In this document: in pieces, positions 17,028-24,599 of the stretch | How positions within the stretch are numbered: the stretch's first letter is position 1 | How the letters are laid out: every line of letters starts with the position of its first letter | Assembly: GCF_033097365.1 (NCBI RefSeq) | Contig: NZ_AP028461.1 | Location: 3,286,001-3,350,000, forward strand | DNA from: Actinoplanes sichuanensis | Lineage (GTDB): Bacteria; Actinomycetota; Actinomycetes; Mycobacteriales; Micromonosporaceae | Reading direction: 5' to 3' | Length of the DNA: 64,000 nucleotides | Translations under genes and position numbers: made by a program | The notes under the pieces: generated by a model | The model's database searches: none | The model's input: only the letters and a program-made list of their open reading frames with translations | Told to the model about the DNA's origin: nothing

Positions 17028-18485
17028 TCACGGCGCCTGCGGTGTGATCGTGGTCGCTTCGACGACCGTGGTCGCGGGGCCGCCGAGGGCGCCGGTGATC
17101 GTGCTCGTCCGCAGATGGCCCCGACCGGTGACGGCCTCGTAGTCGCCGTTCAGGTGGGCGTCGACCAGTAAGGCCCGGTCGCCCGCCGCCCGTACCGCCG
17201 GTGCGCCGGTCGCCTGGATCGTCACGTTCTGCAGGACCGTGCCGTCGCCCAGCAGCGCCAGGGTGGCCGCGCCCGCGGTGCCCTGCGGGCCGCCGTAGAA
17301 CTTCGTCGCGGCGGCGGCCATGTCGTAGGTGATCAGCACCTCGCCCTCGCCCCGGATGGTGACCTCGGACTGGTCCGGCCAGATGCGGACCTGCTCCCGG
17401 TAGTGGCCGGGTCGCATCACGATCTCGACCCGTCCCCGGGCGTCCCGGGTGGCGCCCAGGGCGGCCAGCAGGGAGCCGTAGTCACCGGTGCCGTCCAGGG
17501 CCACGGTCACCGTGCGTGGTGTCCGGGTCGAGGGGGTGGGCGGTCCGGCGTACCGACGGATCAGGTCTTTGATCTTGGCCGCCGGATCGGGGGAGTAGGG
17601 GTAGTGGGCCGCCGGGTCGAAGGCCGGTCCGGCGCTGTCGGTGCGCCCGGCCGTCGCGGTGAACAGGTTGCGGCGCTGCACCAGCCGGGCGTTCGTGCCG
17701 TGCGTCACCAGCGGGTCGTTGACGTGCTCGAACACGCTGTCCTCGACCACCACGAGGGCGTTGTTGCGGCTCATCGTGCCGTACTGGGTGACGTTGCTCA
17801 GATAGTTGTTGAACAGGTGGGCGGCGGCCGTGTTGTCGATGCTCCAGTTGCGTTGCACGGTGTTGCGGATCCAGTTGTGGTGCGCGGTCAGGCGGGTGAC
17901 GACGTTACTGGTCCAGCCGACACCGAGGGCCTTGTTGATGTCGCTGATCACGTTCCAGGAGAGGGTGATCCGGTCGCTGTCCTTGCGGATGTCGATGCCG
18001 CCGTCACCGACCCGTTCGATCCGGACGTGGTCGATCCAGACCAGATCGGCGGTGTCCAGGCGGATGCCGTCGTTGTCGTTGTCGGCGCTCTTGCCGTCGA
18101 AGTCGCCGGGGAGGTACGAGTCGCGGATCGTCAGATCGCGGATGATGACGTTGCGTGATCCGTTCAGGAGAAGCCCGCCACCGATCAGCTCACCATCGAG
18201 CCCGATGAGAGTTTTGTCGTCGCCCACCGTGATCATGTCGCCGAACGGGTCCACCCGGATGCGGCCGGCGATCTGGATGGTGAGTGGTTCCGGTGCGATC
18301 GCCCAGGCGCGTAGTTCGGCCAGGGTGGTGGCCCGGACGGTGCGCCCGGCGGCCCCACCGGTGGCGTCGGCGGCGAAGCCGATCGCCCGGTCGGTGCGGG
18401 ACGGGTCGGTGTTCGCGGCGGCGGGTGCGGCCGGGCCGGTGAGCAGGGCGGCTCCCAGGACGATGGCGGCTAGGGGACGTTTCAT
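17028..18485 (-). CDS. secreted pectate lyase (PL1) fused to a degenerate pectin-methylesterase-like domain
   Basis: The 485-residue protein has a signal peptide ending AAAN near residue 25. Residues about 30-305 form a PL1 parallel beta-helix with NVIIRDLTIRDS, DGIRLDTADLVWIDHVRI, ALGVGWTSNVVTRLTAHHNW and AHLFNNYLSN. After a PTPSTRTPRT linker, residues about 322-485 resemble the start of a CE8 pectinesterase (VTVALDGTGDYGSL, GHYREQV, LQNVTIQATGAPAVRA, GDRALLVD). The usual GxQDT and DFIFG catalytic blocks are replaced or missing, and the domain is about half length. It therefore probably serves as a binding or structural module. It overlaps GH43 by 4 nt. Confidence 0.85.
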   Translation of the reverse strand: MKRPLAAIVLGAALLTGPAAPAAANTDPSRTDRAIGFAADATGGAAGRTVRATTLAELRAWAIAPEPLTIQIAGRIRVDPFGDMITVGDDKTLIGLDGELIGGGLLLNGSRNVIIRDLTIRDSYLPGDFDGKSADNDNDGIRLDTADLVWIDHVRIERVGDGGIDIRKDSDRITLSWNVISDINKALGVGWTSNVVTRLTAHHNWIRNTVQRNWSIDNTAAAHLFNNYLSNVTQYGTMSRNNALVVVEDSVFEHVNDPLVTHGTNARLVQRRNLFTATAGRTDSAGPAFDPAAHYPYSPDPAAKIKDLIRRYAGPPTPSTRTPRTVTVALDGTGDYGSLLAALGATRDARGRVEIVMRPGHYREQVRIWPDQSEVTIRGEGEVLITYDMAAAATKFYGGPQGTAGAATLALLGDGTVLQNVTIQATGAPAVRAAGDRALLVDAHLNGDYEAVTGRGHLRTSTITGALGGPATTVVEATTITPQAP

Positions 18486-20149
18486 CGGTCCTCCAGATCG
18501 GTTTCGGTCAGGCCTTCTTCGTCGGGGTCGATCGTCGTGATCTGGACGGGGCCGAAGTCGGCGTGTCCGGACTGTCCGATGGCGAACAGGCCGAGGGTGG
18601 CGCCGACCCAGCCGCCCGGCGTCGCGGGGAACGGCGGGCCGATCTCGGTCCAGCCGGTTCCGGTGTCGGCGGCGAAGTGCGCGACGGCGCCGTCGGTGAC
18701 GGTCACGGCGAGGCGGACCTCCCCGTTGACCGGTTCCGGTCGGGTGACGTCCTGTTCGGCCTCGCCTCCGGCTTCGGCGGTTCGGCGGATCAGTCGCGGT
18801 CCGCCGGGCTGCTGTTCGAGACCGATCCAGCTGTACGTGTGACCCAGCACCACCAACCCGGCCCGCGCCCCGGGTCCACCCGGATGCCGTCCACCGTCCG
18901 CCCCTGTGCCGCGATCAAGGCCCGCCTCCGGGGTGCGACCGGGCCCTGCTTCCGGGCGGCCATCGAGCCGGATCGTGGTCTCGACGCGGAACCGCGGTCC
19001 GGGTAACCGCCGCCCCAGCACGGCTGGAAAGTTCCGCAGGTCGTCCCCGGGTTCACAGGAGAGCCGGACGCCGTCGGCCGGGCGGAACTCGCCCGCAGCC
19101 TTGCGACCGGGCCCGGGATCGGCCGGCCAGGTCCATTCGGACACCACAGTGAAAACGCTTGTCGTTCCCACGGCTTCGGCGGGAGCGCCCCTTTCTTCTG
19201 CGGCCTCGGCGGGAGTGCTCGACGTTCCCGCGGCCCCGGCGGGAACGGTTGTCGTCGTCGGCGGGAGGGCGGGCCTGGGGTGCTCCCGGACGGGCTCGCC
19301 GTGGTGACCGATCACAGGCCAGCCGCTGTCCAACCACCTCATGGGCTGCAAGTGGACGACACGACCGTACGCATGAAGGTCCTGGAAGTGCAGGAACCAG
19401 GAGTCGCCGGCGGGCGTCTCCACCCACGCGCCCTGGTGCGGGCCGTTGATCTTGGTAGTGCCCTGTTCAAGGACGACTTTCGGCTGGTAGGGGCCGAGGA
19501 TGTGGCGGGAGCGCATCGCGTACTGCCAGCCGTTGGTGACGCCGCCGGCCGGGGCGAAGATCCAGTACCAGCCGTTGCGGCGGTACCACTTGGGGCCCTC
19601 GAGGGTGCGGCAGCCGGGGATCGCGTCGCCGTCGACGACGACTGTTCCGGGGCCGAGTGACCGTTCCAGATCAGGGGTCATCCGGTGTGCGGTGAGCCGG
19701 TTGTTGAAACCGCAACGGCTCTTCGCCCAGGCGTGGATCAGGTAGGCGTCGCCGTCGTCGTCCCACAGCGGACACGGGTCGATAAGGCCGCGCCCGGGCA
19801 GGGCGAGCCGCGGCGGACTCCACGGGCCGGCCGGGTCCTCGCTGGTCGTGACGTAGATGCCGTAGTCCGGGTCGGGATAGCAGATCCAGAACCGGCCGTC
19901 GTGGTGACGCAGTGCGGGCGCCCACACGCCGCACCCGGGCCGTGGAGTGCGGTAGGCGTCGGCGGGCACGAGACGATCCAGGGCGTGCCCGATCAACCGC
20001 CAGTCGACCAGATCGGTGGAGTGCAGGATCGGCAACCCCGGGACCCGGTGGAAGCTCGAAGCGATCATGAAGTAGTCGTCTCCGACCCGGACGACGTCCG
20101 GATCGGACCAGTCGGCATGCAGGATCGGGTTGCGGTACCGCCCGGTCAT
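18482..20149 (-). CDS. GH43 family glycoside hydrolase with C-terminal beta-sandwich
   Basis: The 555-residue protein lacks a signal peptide and is probably cytoplasmic. The five-bladed propeller starts NPILHADWSDPDVVRVGDDY, which contains the catalytic base Asp. The pKa-modulating Asp lies in IDPCPLWDDDG and the acid Glu in RTLEGPKWY. A Pro/Ala/Thr/Glu-rich linker at about 300-345 leads to a C-terminal jelly-roll (LGHTYSWIGLEQQ … WTEIGPPFPA) as in two-domain GH43 xylosidases and arabinofuranosidases. The linker is lower-complexity and GC-rich, hence long antisense frames there. ATG 20149 overlaps the DUF6807 stop by 4 nt. It likely removes arabinose or xylose from imported pectic or hemicellulosic oligomers. 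Confidence 0.88.
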   Translation of the reverse strand: MTGRYRNPILHADWSDPDVVRVGDDYFMIASSFHRVPGLPILHSTDLVDWRLIGHALDRLVPADAYRTPRPGCGVWAPALRHHDGRFWICYPDPDYGIYVTTSEDPAGPWSPPRLALPGRGLIDPCPLWDDDGDAYLIHAWAKSRCGFNNRLTAHRMTPDLERSLGPGTVVVDGDAIPGCRTLEGPKWYRRNGWYWIFAPAGGVTNGWQYAMRSRHILGPYQPKVVLEQGTTKINGPHQGAWVETPAGDSWFLHFQDLHAYGRVVHLQPMRWLDSGWPVIGHHGEPVREHPRPALPPTTTTVPAGAAGTSSTPAEAAEERGAPAEAVGTTSVFTVVSEWTWPADPGPGRKAAGEFRPADGVRLSCEPGDDLRNFPAVLGRRLPGPRFRVETTIRLDGRPEAGPGRTPEAGLDRGTGADGGRHPGGPGARAGLVVLGHTYSWIGLEQQPGGPRLIRRTAEAGGEAEQDVTRPEPVNGEVRLAVTVTDGAVAHFAADTGTGWTEIGPPFPATPGGWVGATLGLFAIGQSGHADFGPVQITTIDPDEEGLTETDLEDR

Positions 20150-20973
20150 CGGTGCGCCTCCTCGGCTGCGGTGCGGGCCTCGTCGGTGGCCGGGCCGTCC
20201 GCGATCAGCACCGACAACCGCCTGGTCAGCGACCCGCCCACCGGAACGACGAGGCGGTCCCAGGCGACCGCCGAGCAGACTCCGGCGTAGTCGTCGCAGC
20301 GGACGAACCACGGGTCGGACGAGACCGCGTCGGTGAGGAAGACCAGAGTCCAACCGCTGCCCTCGACCGACAACCACCGGGCCGACCGCCCGTGGACGGC
20401 GTCGATGCCGGAGCCGGTCGAGGCGCTGATCCGGTGATCGCCGTCCGGCGCCCGCCAGAAGAATCCACCGTATCCGGCTCCGTCCCGGCCGCGCGCCGCC
20501 GGACTGTCCAGGATGAGCGCGCTGCCGGTGGCGCTGGTCAGGGTGAACTCGACCCGCAACAGCCAGGCGGAACCGTCGATGCGGTGGGCGGACAGGCCGC
20601 GTGACTCGTGGGCGAGGGCCCGGCCGTCCCGGTCGAGCCAGTCGAGTTCCTGGTGCAGCCGGTCGCCGGAGCGGTGCAGCCAGCGGACGTGCCGCTGCCG
20701 TCCGTGGTTGTCGAGGTGGATCGAGCCGTGCCCGGCCACATAGGTGCGCCCGCCCCAGAAGTTGGCCTCGTTCAGCACCGGAACCGCGATGCTCGCGCCG
20801 AGATGGTGCAGGTGGTCGGCGGGCATGAAGCCGGTGACCGTGGTTCCGCCGAGGGTGGTCACCGGGTGCAGGTAGGGGCGGGGCGAGACGGTGGCGGGCA
20901 GGTGTGGCTCCCACACGTACCGGGCCACCACCCGCCCGGCGCAGGACAGATCGTGTGCCTTCACGGTCGGCAT
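20146..20973 (-). CDS. DUF6807 (PmoA-like) family protein, copy 1
   Basis: This 275-residue paralogue of 16179-17012 shares RPYLHPVTTLGGTTVTGFMP, LHHLGASIAV, ANFWGGRTYVAGHG, GAGYGGFFWRAP and WFVRCDDYAGV. The ATG at 20973 aligns with the paralogue's N-terminus. An in-frame TTG at 20982 is better spaced from a GGGAG site, so the start is uncertain by three codons. It leads the leftward operon DUF6807-GH43-PL1-DUF6807-ROK, in which most junctions are ATGA overlaps. The activity of the family is not established. Confidence 0.75.
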   Translation of the reverse strand: MPTVKAHDLSCAGRVVARYVWEPHLPATVSPRPYLHPVTTLGGTTVTGFMPADHLHHLGASIAVPVLNEANFWGGRTYVAGHGSIHLDNHGRQRHVRWLHRSGDRLHQELDWLDRDGRALAHESRGLSAHRIDGSAWLLRVEFTLTSATGSALILDSPAARGRDGAGYGGFFWRAPDGDHRISASTGSGIDAVHGRSARWLSVEGSGWTLVFLTDAVSSDPWFVRCDDYAGVCSAVAWDRLVVPVGGSLTRRLSVLIADGPATDEARTAAEEAHR

Positions 20974-21013
20974 GGAGGGCAAGCTAGCGGCGGACTCCCA
21001 ATTACGTCAATCT

Positions 21014-21079
21014 CTGAAACAAATACCGGCGAGGGCGTTGACATCCATGGCACTCGATGGATAAAACACTGAAACAAAT
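21014..21079. promoter_or_regulatory. pair of 11-bp direct repeats CTGAAACAAAT, candidate ROK sites
   Basis: Identical CTGAAACAAAT elements at 21014-21024 and 21069-21079 lie 55 bp apart. One is near the leftward operon start and one just after the putative rightward -10 box. The gap separates the two halves of the pectin locus, whose only regulator is the ROK protein at 14908. Assigning the sites to it is inference. Confidence 0.5.
21038..21065 (+). promoter_or_regulatory. putative promoter of the pectic-oligomer importer
   Basis: TTGACA (21038-21043) and GATAAA (21060-21065) are 16 bp apart, upstream of the binding-protein GTG at 21100. The second CTGAAACAAAT element starts 4 bp after the -10 box, so repressor binding there would block transcription. 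Confidence 0.5.
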
Positions 21080-21099
21080 CGCCTCCGGAGGGATCCACC

Positions 21100-22407
21100 G
21101 TGAACTCACGTCTCGACCGGCGCCGGCTGCTCACCCTCGCCGGCATGGCCGGGCTCGCCGCGACCCTGCCCGCCTGCGGCCGCGGCTTCGGCGGCAACGG
21201 CAACGGCGGCGACGGCAAGGTCGAACTCAACATGGTCTGGTGGGGCGACGCCCAGCGCGCCGAGCAGACCGGCGCGGCACTCGAGTTGTTCCAGTCGGCC
21301 AACCCGGGCATCCGCGTCCGCACCGAATATCAGGACAGCAGCCCGTACAAGGACAAACTCGCCGCCCGTTTCGCGGCCGGCGACCCGCCGGACCTGATGG
21401 CGATGCGCTTCGACAGCCTGCGCGAGTACGCCGACCGAGGCACCCTGCTCGACCTGGCCAAGCATCCCGAACTCGACCAGTCCGGCCTCACCGAACCGGC
21501 CCGCGCCCTCGGCCAGGTCGGCAGCGCGACCTTCGGCGTGCCGTCCGGCCTCAACACCATCGGGTTCGTCGTCGACAAGACCCTCACCGACCAGTACGGC
21601 GTGGACATCCCCGACGGCGACACCTGGGGCTGGCCGGACCTCGCCACGTTCGCCCAGAAGGTCTCCAAGGCCAGCGGCAACAAGGTGTACGGCACCAACT
21701 TCGAACCGTGGACGGTCGCCAACCTGCTGGTCTTCGCCCGCCAGCGCGGCGAGGACTTCTTCACCGCCGACGGCAGGCTCGGCGCCACCGAGGCCACCCT
21801 GACCGCCTGGTACCAGCTCGTCGAAGACCTGCGTAAGGCCGGCGCCATCCCGCCCGCCGGGTTCATCGACCAGAACAACGGCGCCTCGGCCGCCCAGTCC
21901 TACCTGGCCAAGAAGTCGATCGCCTCGCAGATCATCCCCACCAACAACCTGATCAGCTACAACAAGGCGTGCGGCGGCAACCTGGCGCTGCTGCGGATGC
22001 CCGGCGAGACCCAGGGTGCCCGCCGCGGGCAGTCCGTCGACACACCGGCCCTGTGGTCGATCGCCGCCGCCTCCAAACACCCGGCGGAAACGGTCAAGCT
22101 GCTCAACTTCCTGACCAACGACACCGAGGCCGCCAAGGTCGCCGGTGCCACCCGGGGCGTGCCCGCGAGCAGCAGGGTCGCCGAGACGATCGCCCCCGGA
22201 CTGGAGCCCGACAACAAACGCTCCAGCGACTTCCTGGGCGCACTCCAGAAGGAGAAACTCCCCGCCTCGTACCCGTACCCGGTCGGCGCCAGCAAACTCA
22301 CCAACATCCTCAAGACGATCAGCACCGAGGTCGAATTCGGCCGGACCACCCCGGCGGACGCCGGGAAACAGTTCATCACCGAGGCCCGCAAGGCCATCGC
22401 CCCATGA
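21100..22407 (+). CDS. ABC transporter sugar-binding lipoprotein (pectic oligomer, Tat-type signal)
   Basis: The 435-residue family-1 solute-binding protein starts at GTG 21100 after CTCCGGAGGGA. The N-terminus combines twin arginines (LDRRRLLTLAG) with lipobox LPACG near residue 26, so export by Tat followed by lipidation is likely. The mature part begins with a Gly/Asn linker, then VELNMVWWGDAQRAEQTGAALELF. It is divergent from the pectin-degradation operon and followed by two permeases, so it likely binds oligogalacturonides or arabinan/xylan oligomers. Confidence 0.88.
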   Translation: MNSRLDRRRLLTLAGMAGLAATLPACGRGFGGNGNGGDGKVELNMVWWGDAQRAEQTGAALELFQSANPGIRVRTEYQDSSPYKDKLAARFAAGDPPDLMAMRFDSLREYADRGTLLDLAKHPELDQSGLTEPARALGQVGSATFGVPSGLNTIGFVVDKTLTDQYGVDIPDGDTWGWPDLATFAQKVSKASGNKVYGTNFEPWTVANLLVFARQRGEDFFTADGRLGATEATLTAWYQLVEDLRKAGAIPPAGFIDQNNGASAAQSYLAKKSIASQIIPTNNLISYNKACGGNLALLRMPGETQGARRGQSVDTPALWSIAAASKHPAETVKLLNFLTNDTEAAKVAGATRGVPASSRVAETIAPGLEPDNKRSSDFLGALQKEKLPASYPYPVGASKLTNILKTISTEVEFGRTTPADAGKQFITEARKAIAP

Positions 22408-23279
22408 TCAAAAAACGTCAGGACTGGGCAGGGTACGTCTTCCTGCTGCCCTGGTTCGGCGGCCTGGTCTTCATGGTCGTCCCGTTCTTCGCGTCCCTGT
22501 ACCTGGCGTTCACCGACTACGACCTGCTCACCCCGCCACGCTGGGCCGGGCTGGCGAACTTCGAGGAGATGCTCGGCGACGTCAAACTCCACCAGTCGCT
22601 GAAGGTCACCTTCGTCTACACACTCGTGTCGGTCCCGGTGTCCCTCGCGGTCGCGCTGGCGGTCGCGATCGTCCTCGACCGCGGGGTCCGGGGCCTGGCG
22701 ATCTACCGCAGCATCTACTACCTGCCGTCGCTGCTCGGCGGCAGCGTCGCGATCGTCATGCTCTGGCGCTACCTGTTCGGCTACGACGGCATCGTCAACG
22801 GATTCCTGTCCTGGTTCGGCATCACCGGCCCGGCCTGGACCACCGACCCCGACCACGCGCTGACCACACTGATCCTGCTGCACGTGTGGACCTTCGGCGC
22901 CCCGATGGTGATCTTCCTGGCCGGGCTGCGGCAGATCCCCGCCATGTACTACGAGGCCGCCTCGATGGACGGCGCCTCCCGGTGGCGCCAGTTCCGCTCG
23001 ATCACGCTGCCGCTGCTCAGCCCGATCATCTTCTTCAACCTGATCCAGGCATTGATCGCGTCATTTCAAACCTTCACGCAGGGGTACGTGATCAGCAACG
23101 GCAGTGGCGGACCGGCGGACTCCACCCTGTTCTACAACCTGTACCTGTACCAGAAGGGGTTCGCCGAGTTCGACATGGGCTACGCCTCGTCGATGGCGTG
23201 GCTCCTGCTGATCATCATCGCGGGGTTCACCGCGATCAACTTCCTCGCGGCCCGCTACTGGGTCTTCTACGACAACTGA
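22404..23279 (+). CDS. ABC sugar permease, MalF/UgpA type
   Basis: The 291-residue permease has six predicted transmembrane segments from WAGYVFLLPWFGGLVFMVVP onward. The EAA loop AMYYEAASMDGASRWRQFRS lies near residue 180. The ATG is in a 4-nt ATGA overlap with the binding-protein stop. Its partner permease follows after 12 bp. Confidence 0.9.
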   Translation: MIKKRQDWAGYVFLLPWFGGLVFMVVPFFASLYLAFTDYDLLTPPRWAGLANFEEMLGDVKLHQSLKVTFVYTLVSVPVSLAVALAVAIVLDRGVRGLAIYRSIYYLPSLLGGSVAIVMLWRYLFGYDGIVNGFLSWFGITGPAWTTDPDHALTTLILLHVWTFGAPMVIFLAGLRQIPAMYYEAASMDGASRWRQFRSITLPLLSPIIFFNLIQALIASFQTFTQGYVISNGSGGPADSTLFYNLYLYQKGFAEFDMGYASSMAWLLLIIIAGFTAINFLAARYWVFYDN

Positions 23280-23291
23280 CGGGGCCGCCCC

Positions 23292-24179
23292 ATGTCGCTC
23301 ACCCTGACCCGCGTTCCCGCCTCGGCCCCGCCTTCGGTCGAGTCACCGCCGCGCCGCGGACGTCCCCGCTTCCTGCGGCACGTGCTGCTCAGCGGCGTCG
23401 GCATCGTGATGATGTACCCGCTGCTGTGGATGATCTCCAGCTCGGTGAAACCCAGCGACAGCGTCTTCACCGACGAGGGCCTGTGGCCTGCCGTGTTCGA
23501 CTTCGGCAACTACGCCCGCGGCTGGACGGCGCTGAGCGAGCCGTTCGAGATCTACCTGGTGAACTCGCTGGTCATCGTCACGCTCAGCATCATCGGGAAC
23601 CTGCTGTCCTGCTCGCTGGCCGCCTACGCGTTCGCCCGGCTGCGGTTCACCGGCCGCAAACTGTTCTTCGCGATGATGCTCGGCACGATGATGCTGCCCG
23701 GTCACGTCCTGGTCGTTCCGCAGTACGTCATGTTCGACCGGCTGGGCTGGCTCAACACGTACTACCCGCTGCTGGTGCCGCACTTCCTGGCCACCAACGG
23801 CTTCTACATCTTCCTGATGGTCCAGTTCATGCGCTCCCTGCCGCAGGAACTCGACGACGCGGCCCGGATCGACGGTTGCGGCCCGTTCCGAACCTTCTGG
23901 AAGATCGTCATGCCACTGTGCCTGCCGGCTTTCGCCACGACCGCGATCTTCACGTTCATCTCGGTCTGGAACGAGTTCTTCAGCCCGCTGCTCTACCTCA
24001 CCGATCCGCAGCTCTACACGGTCCCGCTGGCGGTCCGCCAGTTCATGGATTCGGAGGGCCAGAGCCAGTGGGGCGAGATGTTCGCGATGTCGTTCGTCTC
24101 GCTGGCCCCGGTCATCGGCTTCTTCATTGCCGGCCAGAAGTACCTGGTCCGCGGCATCGCAACGACCGGATTGAGGTGA
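23292..24179 (+). CDS. ABC sugar permease, MalG/UgpE type
   Basis: The 295-residue permease has a longer cytoplasmic N-terminus (SPPRRGRPRFLRHV), six transmembrane segments and the EAA loop QELDDAARIDGCGPFRTFWK near residue 196. It ends with AGQKYLVRGIATTGLR. No ATPase gene follows; the importer must use an ATPase encoded elsewhere (a shared MsiK, or the one at 10679). The gene is followed by the 32-bp repeat array. Confidence 0.9.
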   Translation: MSLTLTRVPASAPPSVESPPRRGRPRFLRHVLLSGVGIVMMYPLLWMISSSVKPSDSVFTDEGLWPAVFDFGNYARGWTALSEPFEIYLVNSLVIVTLSIIGNLLSCSLAAYAFARLRFTGRKLFFAMMLGTMMLPGHVLVVPQYVMFDRLGWLNTYYPLLVPHFLATNGFYIFLMVQFMRSLPQELDDAARIDGCGPFRTFWKIVMPLCLPAFATTAIFTFISVWNEFFSPLLYLTDPQLYTVPLAVRQFMDSEGQSQWGEMFAMSFVSLAPVIGFFIAGQKYLVRGIATTGLR

Positions 24180-24218
24180 TGCCCCCACCCTGAATCCGGC
24201 CCCGGGCCGGCGGCGGCC

Positions 24219-24538
24219 GCGGTCCCGGCGACCGCCGCCGGTCTCCACCCGCGGTCTGGGCGGCCGTGGCGGGTTCCCACCCGTGGTCTCGGCGGCCGCC
24301 GCCGGTTCCCGCCTGTGCTCTGGGCGGCAGTGGCGGGTTCCCGCCTGTGATCTCGGCGGCCGCCGCCGGTTCCCGCCCGCGGTTCGGGCGACCGCCGCCG
24401 GTTCCCACCCGCGGTCTGGGCGACCGCAGCCGGTTCCTACCTGCGGTTCGGGTGACCGCCGCCGGTCGCCACCCGCGGTCTGGGCGACCGCAGCCGGTTC
24501 CTACCTGCGGTTCGGGTGACCGCTGCCGGTCGCCACCC
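24219..24538. repeat. ten contiguous 32-bp tandem repeats
   Basis: Ten units of exactly 32 bp run without gaps between the importer operon and the ricin-pectinesterase gene (unit starts 24219, 24251, 24283 … 24507). Units alternate between two types. Units 7-8 and 9-10 form a 64-bp duplication that differs at one base. Most units can fold a hairpin, as in GCGGTC-TGGGC-GACCGC. In several divergent units the base changes still pair through G-U. The 32-bp period is not a multiple of three, so the array is not coding. It may act as an intercistronic RNA structure, terminator string or recombination-prone VNTR. The remaining 24180-24218 and 24539-24599 hold nothing else recognisable. Confidence 0.9.
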
Positions 24539-24599
24539 GCACCGATCCTGCTCCGACCCCCATCGGAATGCACCGCTGCTCTCGAAAGAAGGAATCCCC

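Noticed and set aside
17028..18485. Bifunctional pectate lyase/pectin methylesterase
   Set aside because: The C-terminal half lacks the QDT and DFIFG catalytic blocks, so a second activity is not supported.
24219..24538. CRISPR array
   Set aside because: The units are contiguous 32-bp tandem repeats with no unique spacers between them, and no cas genes are present.
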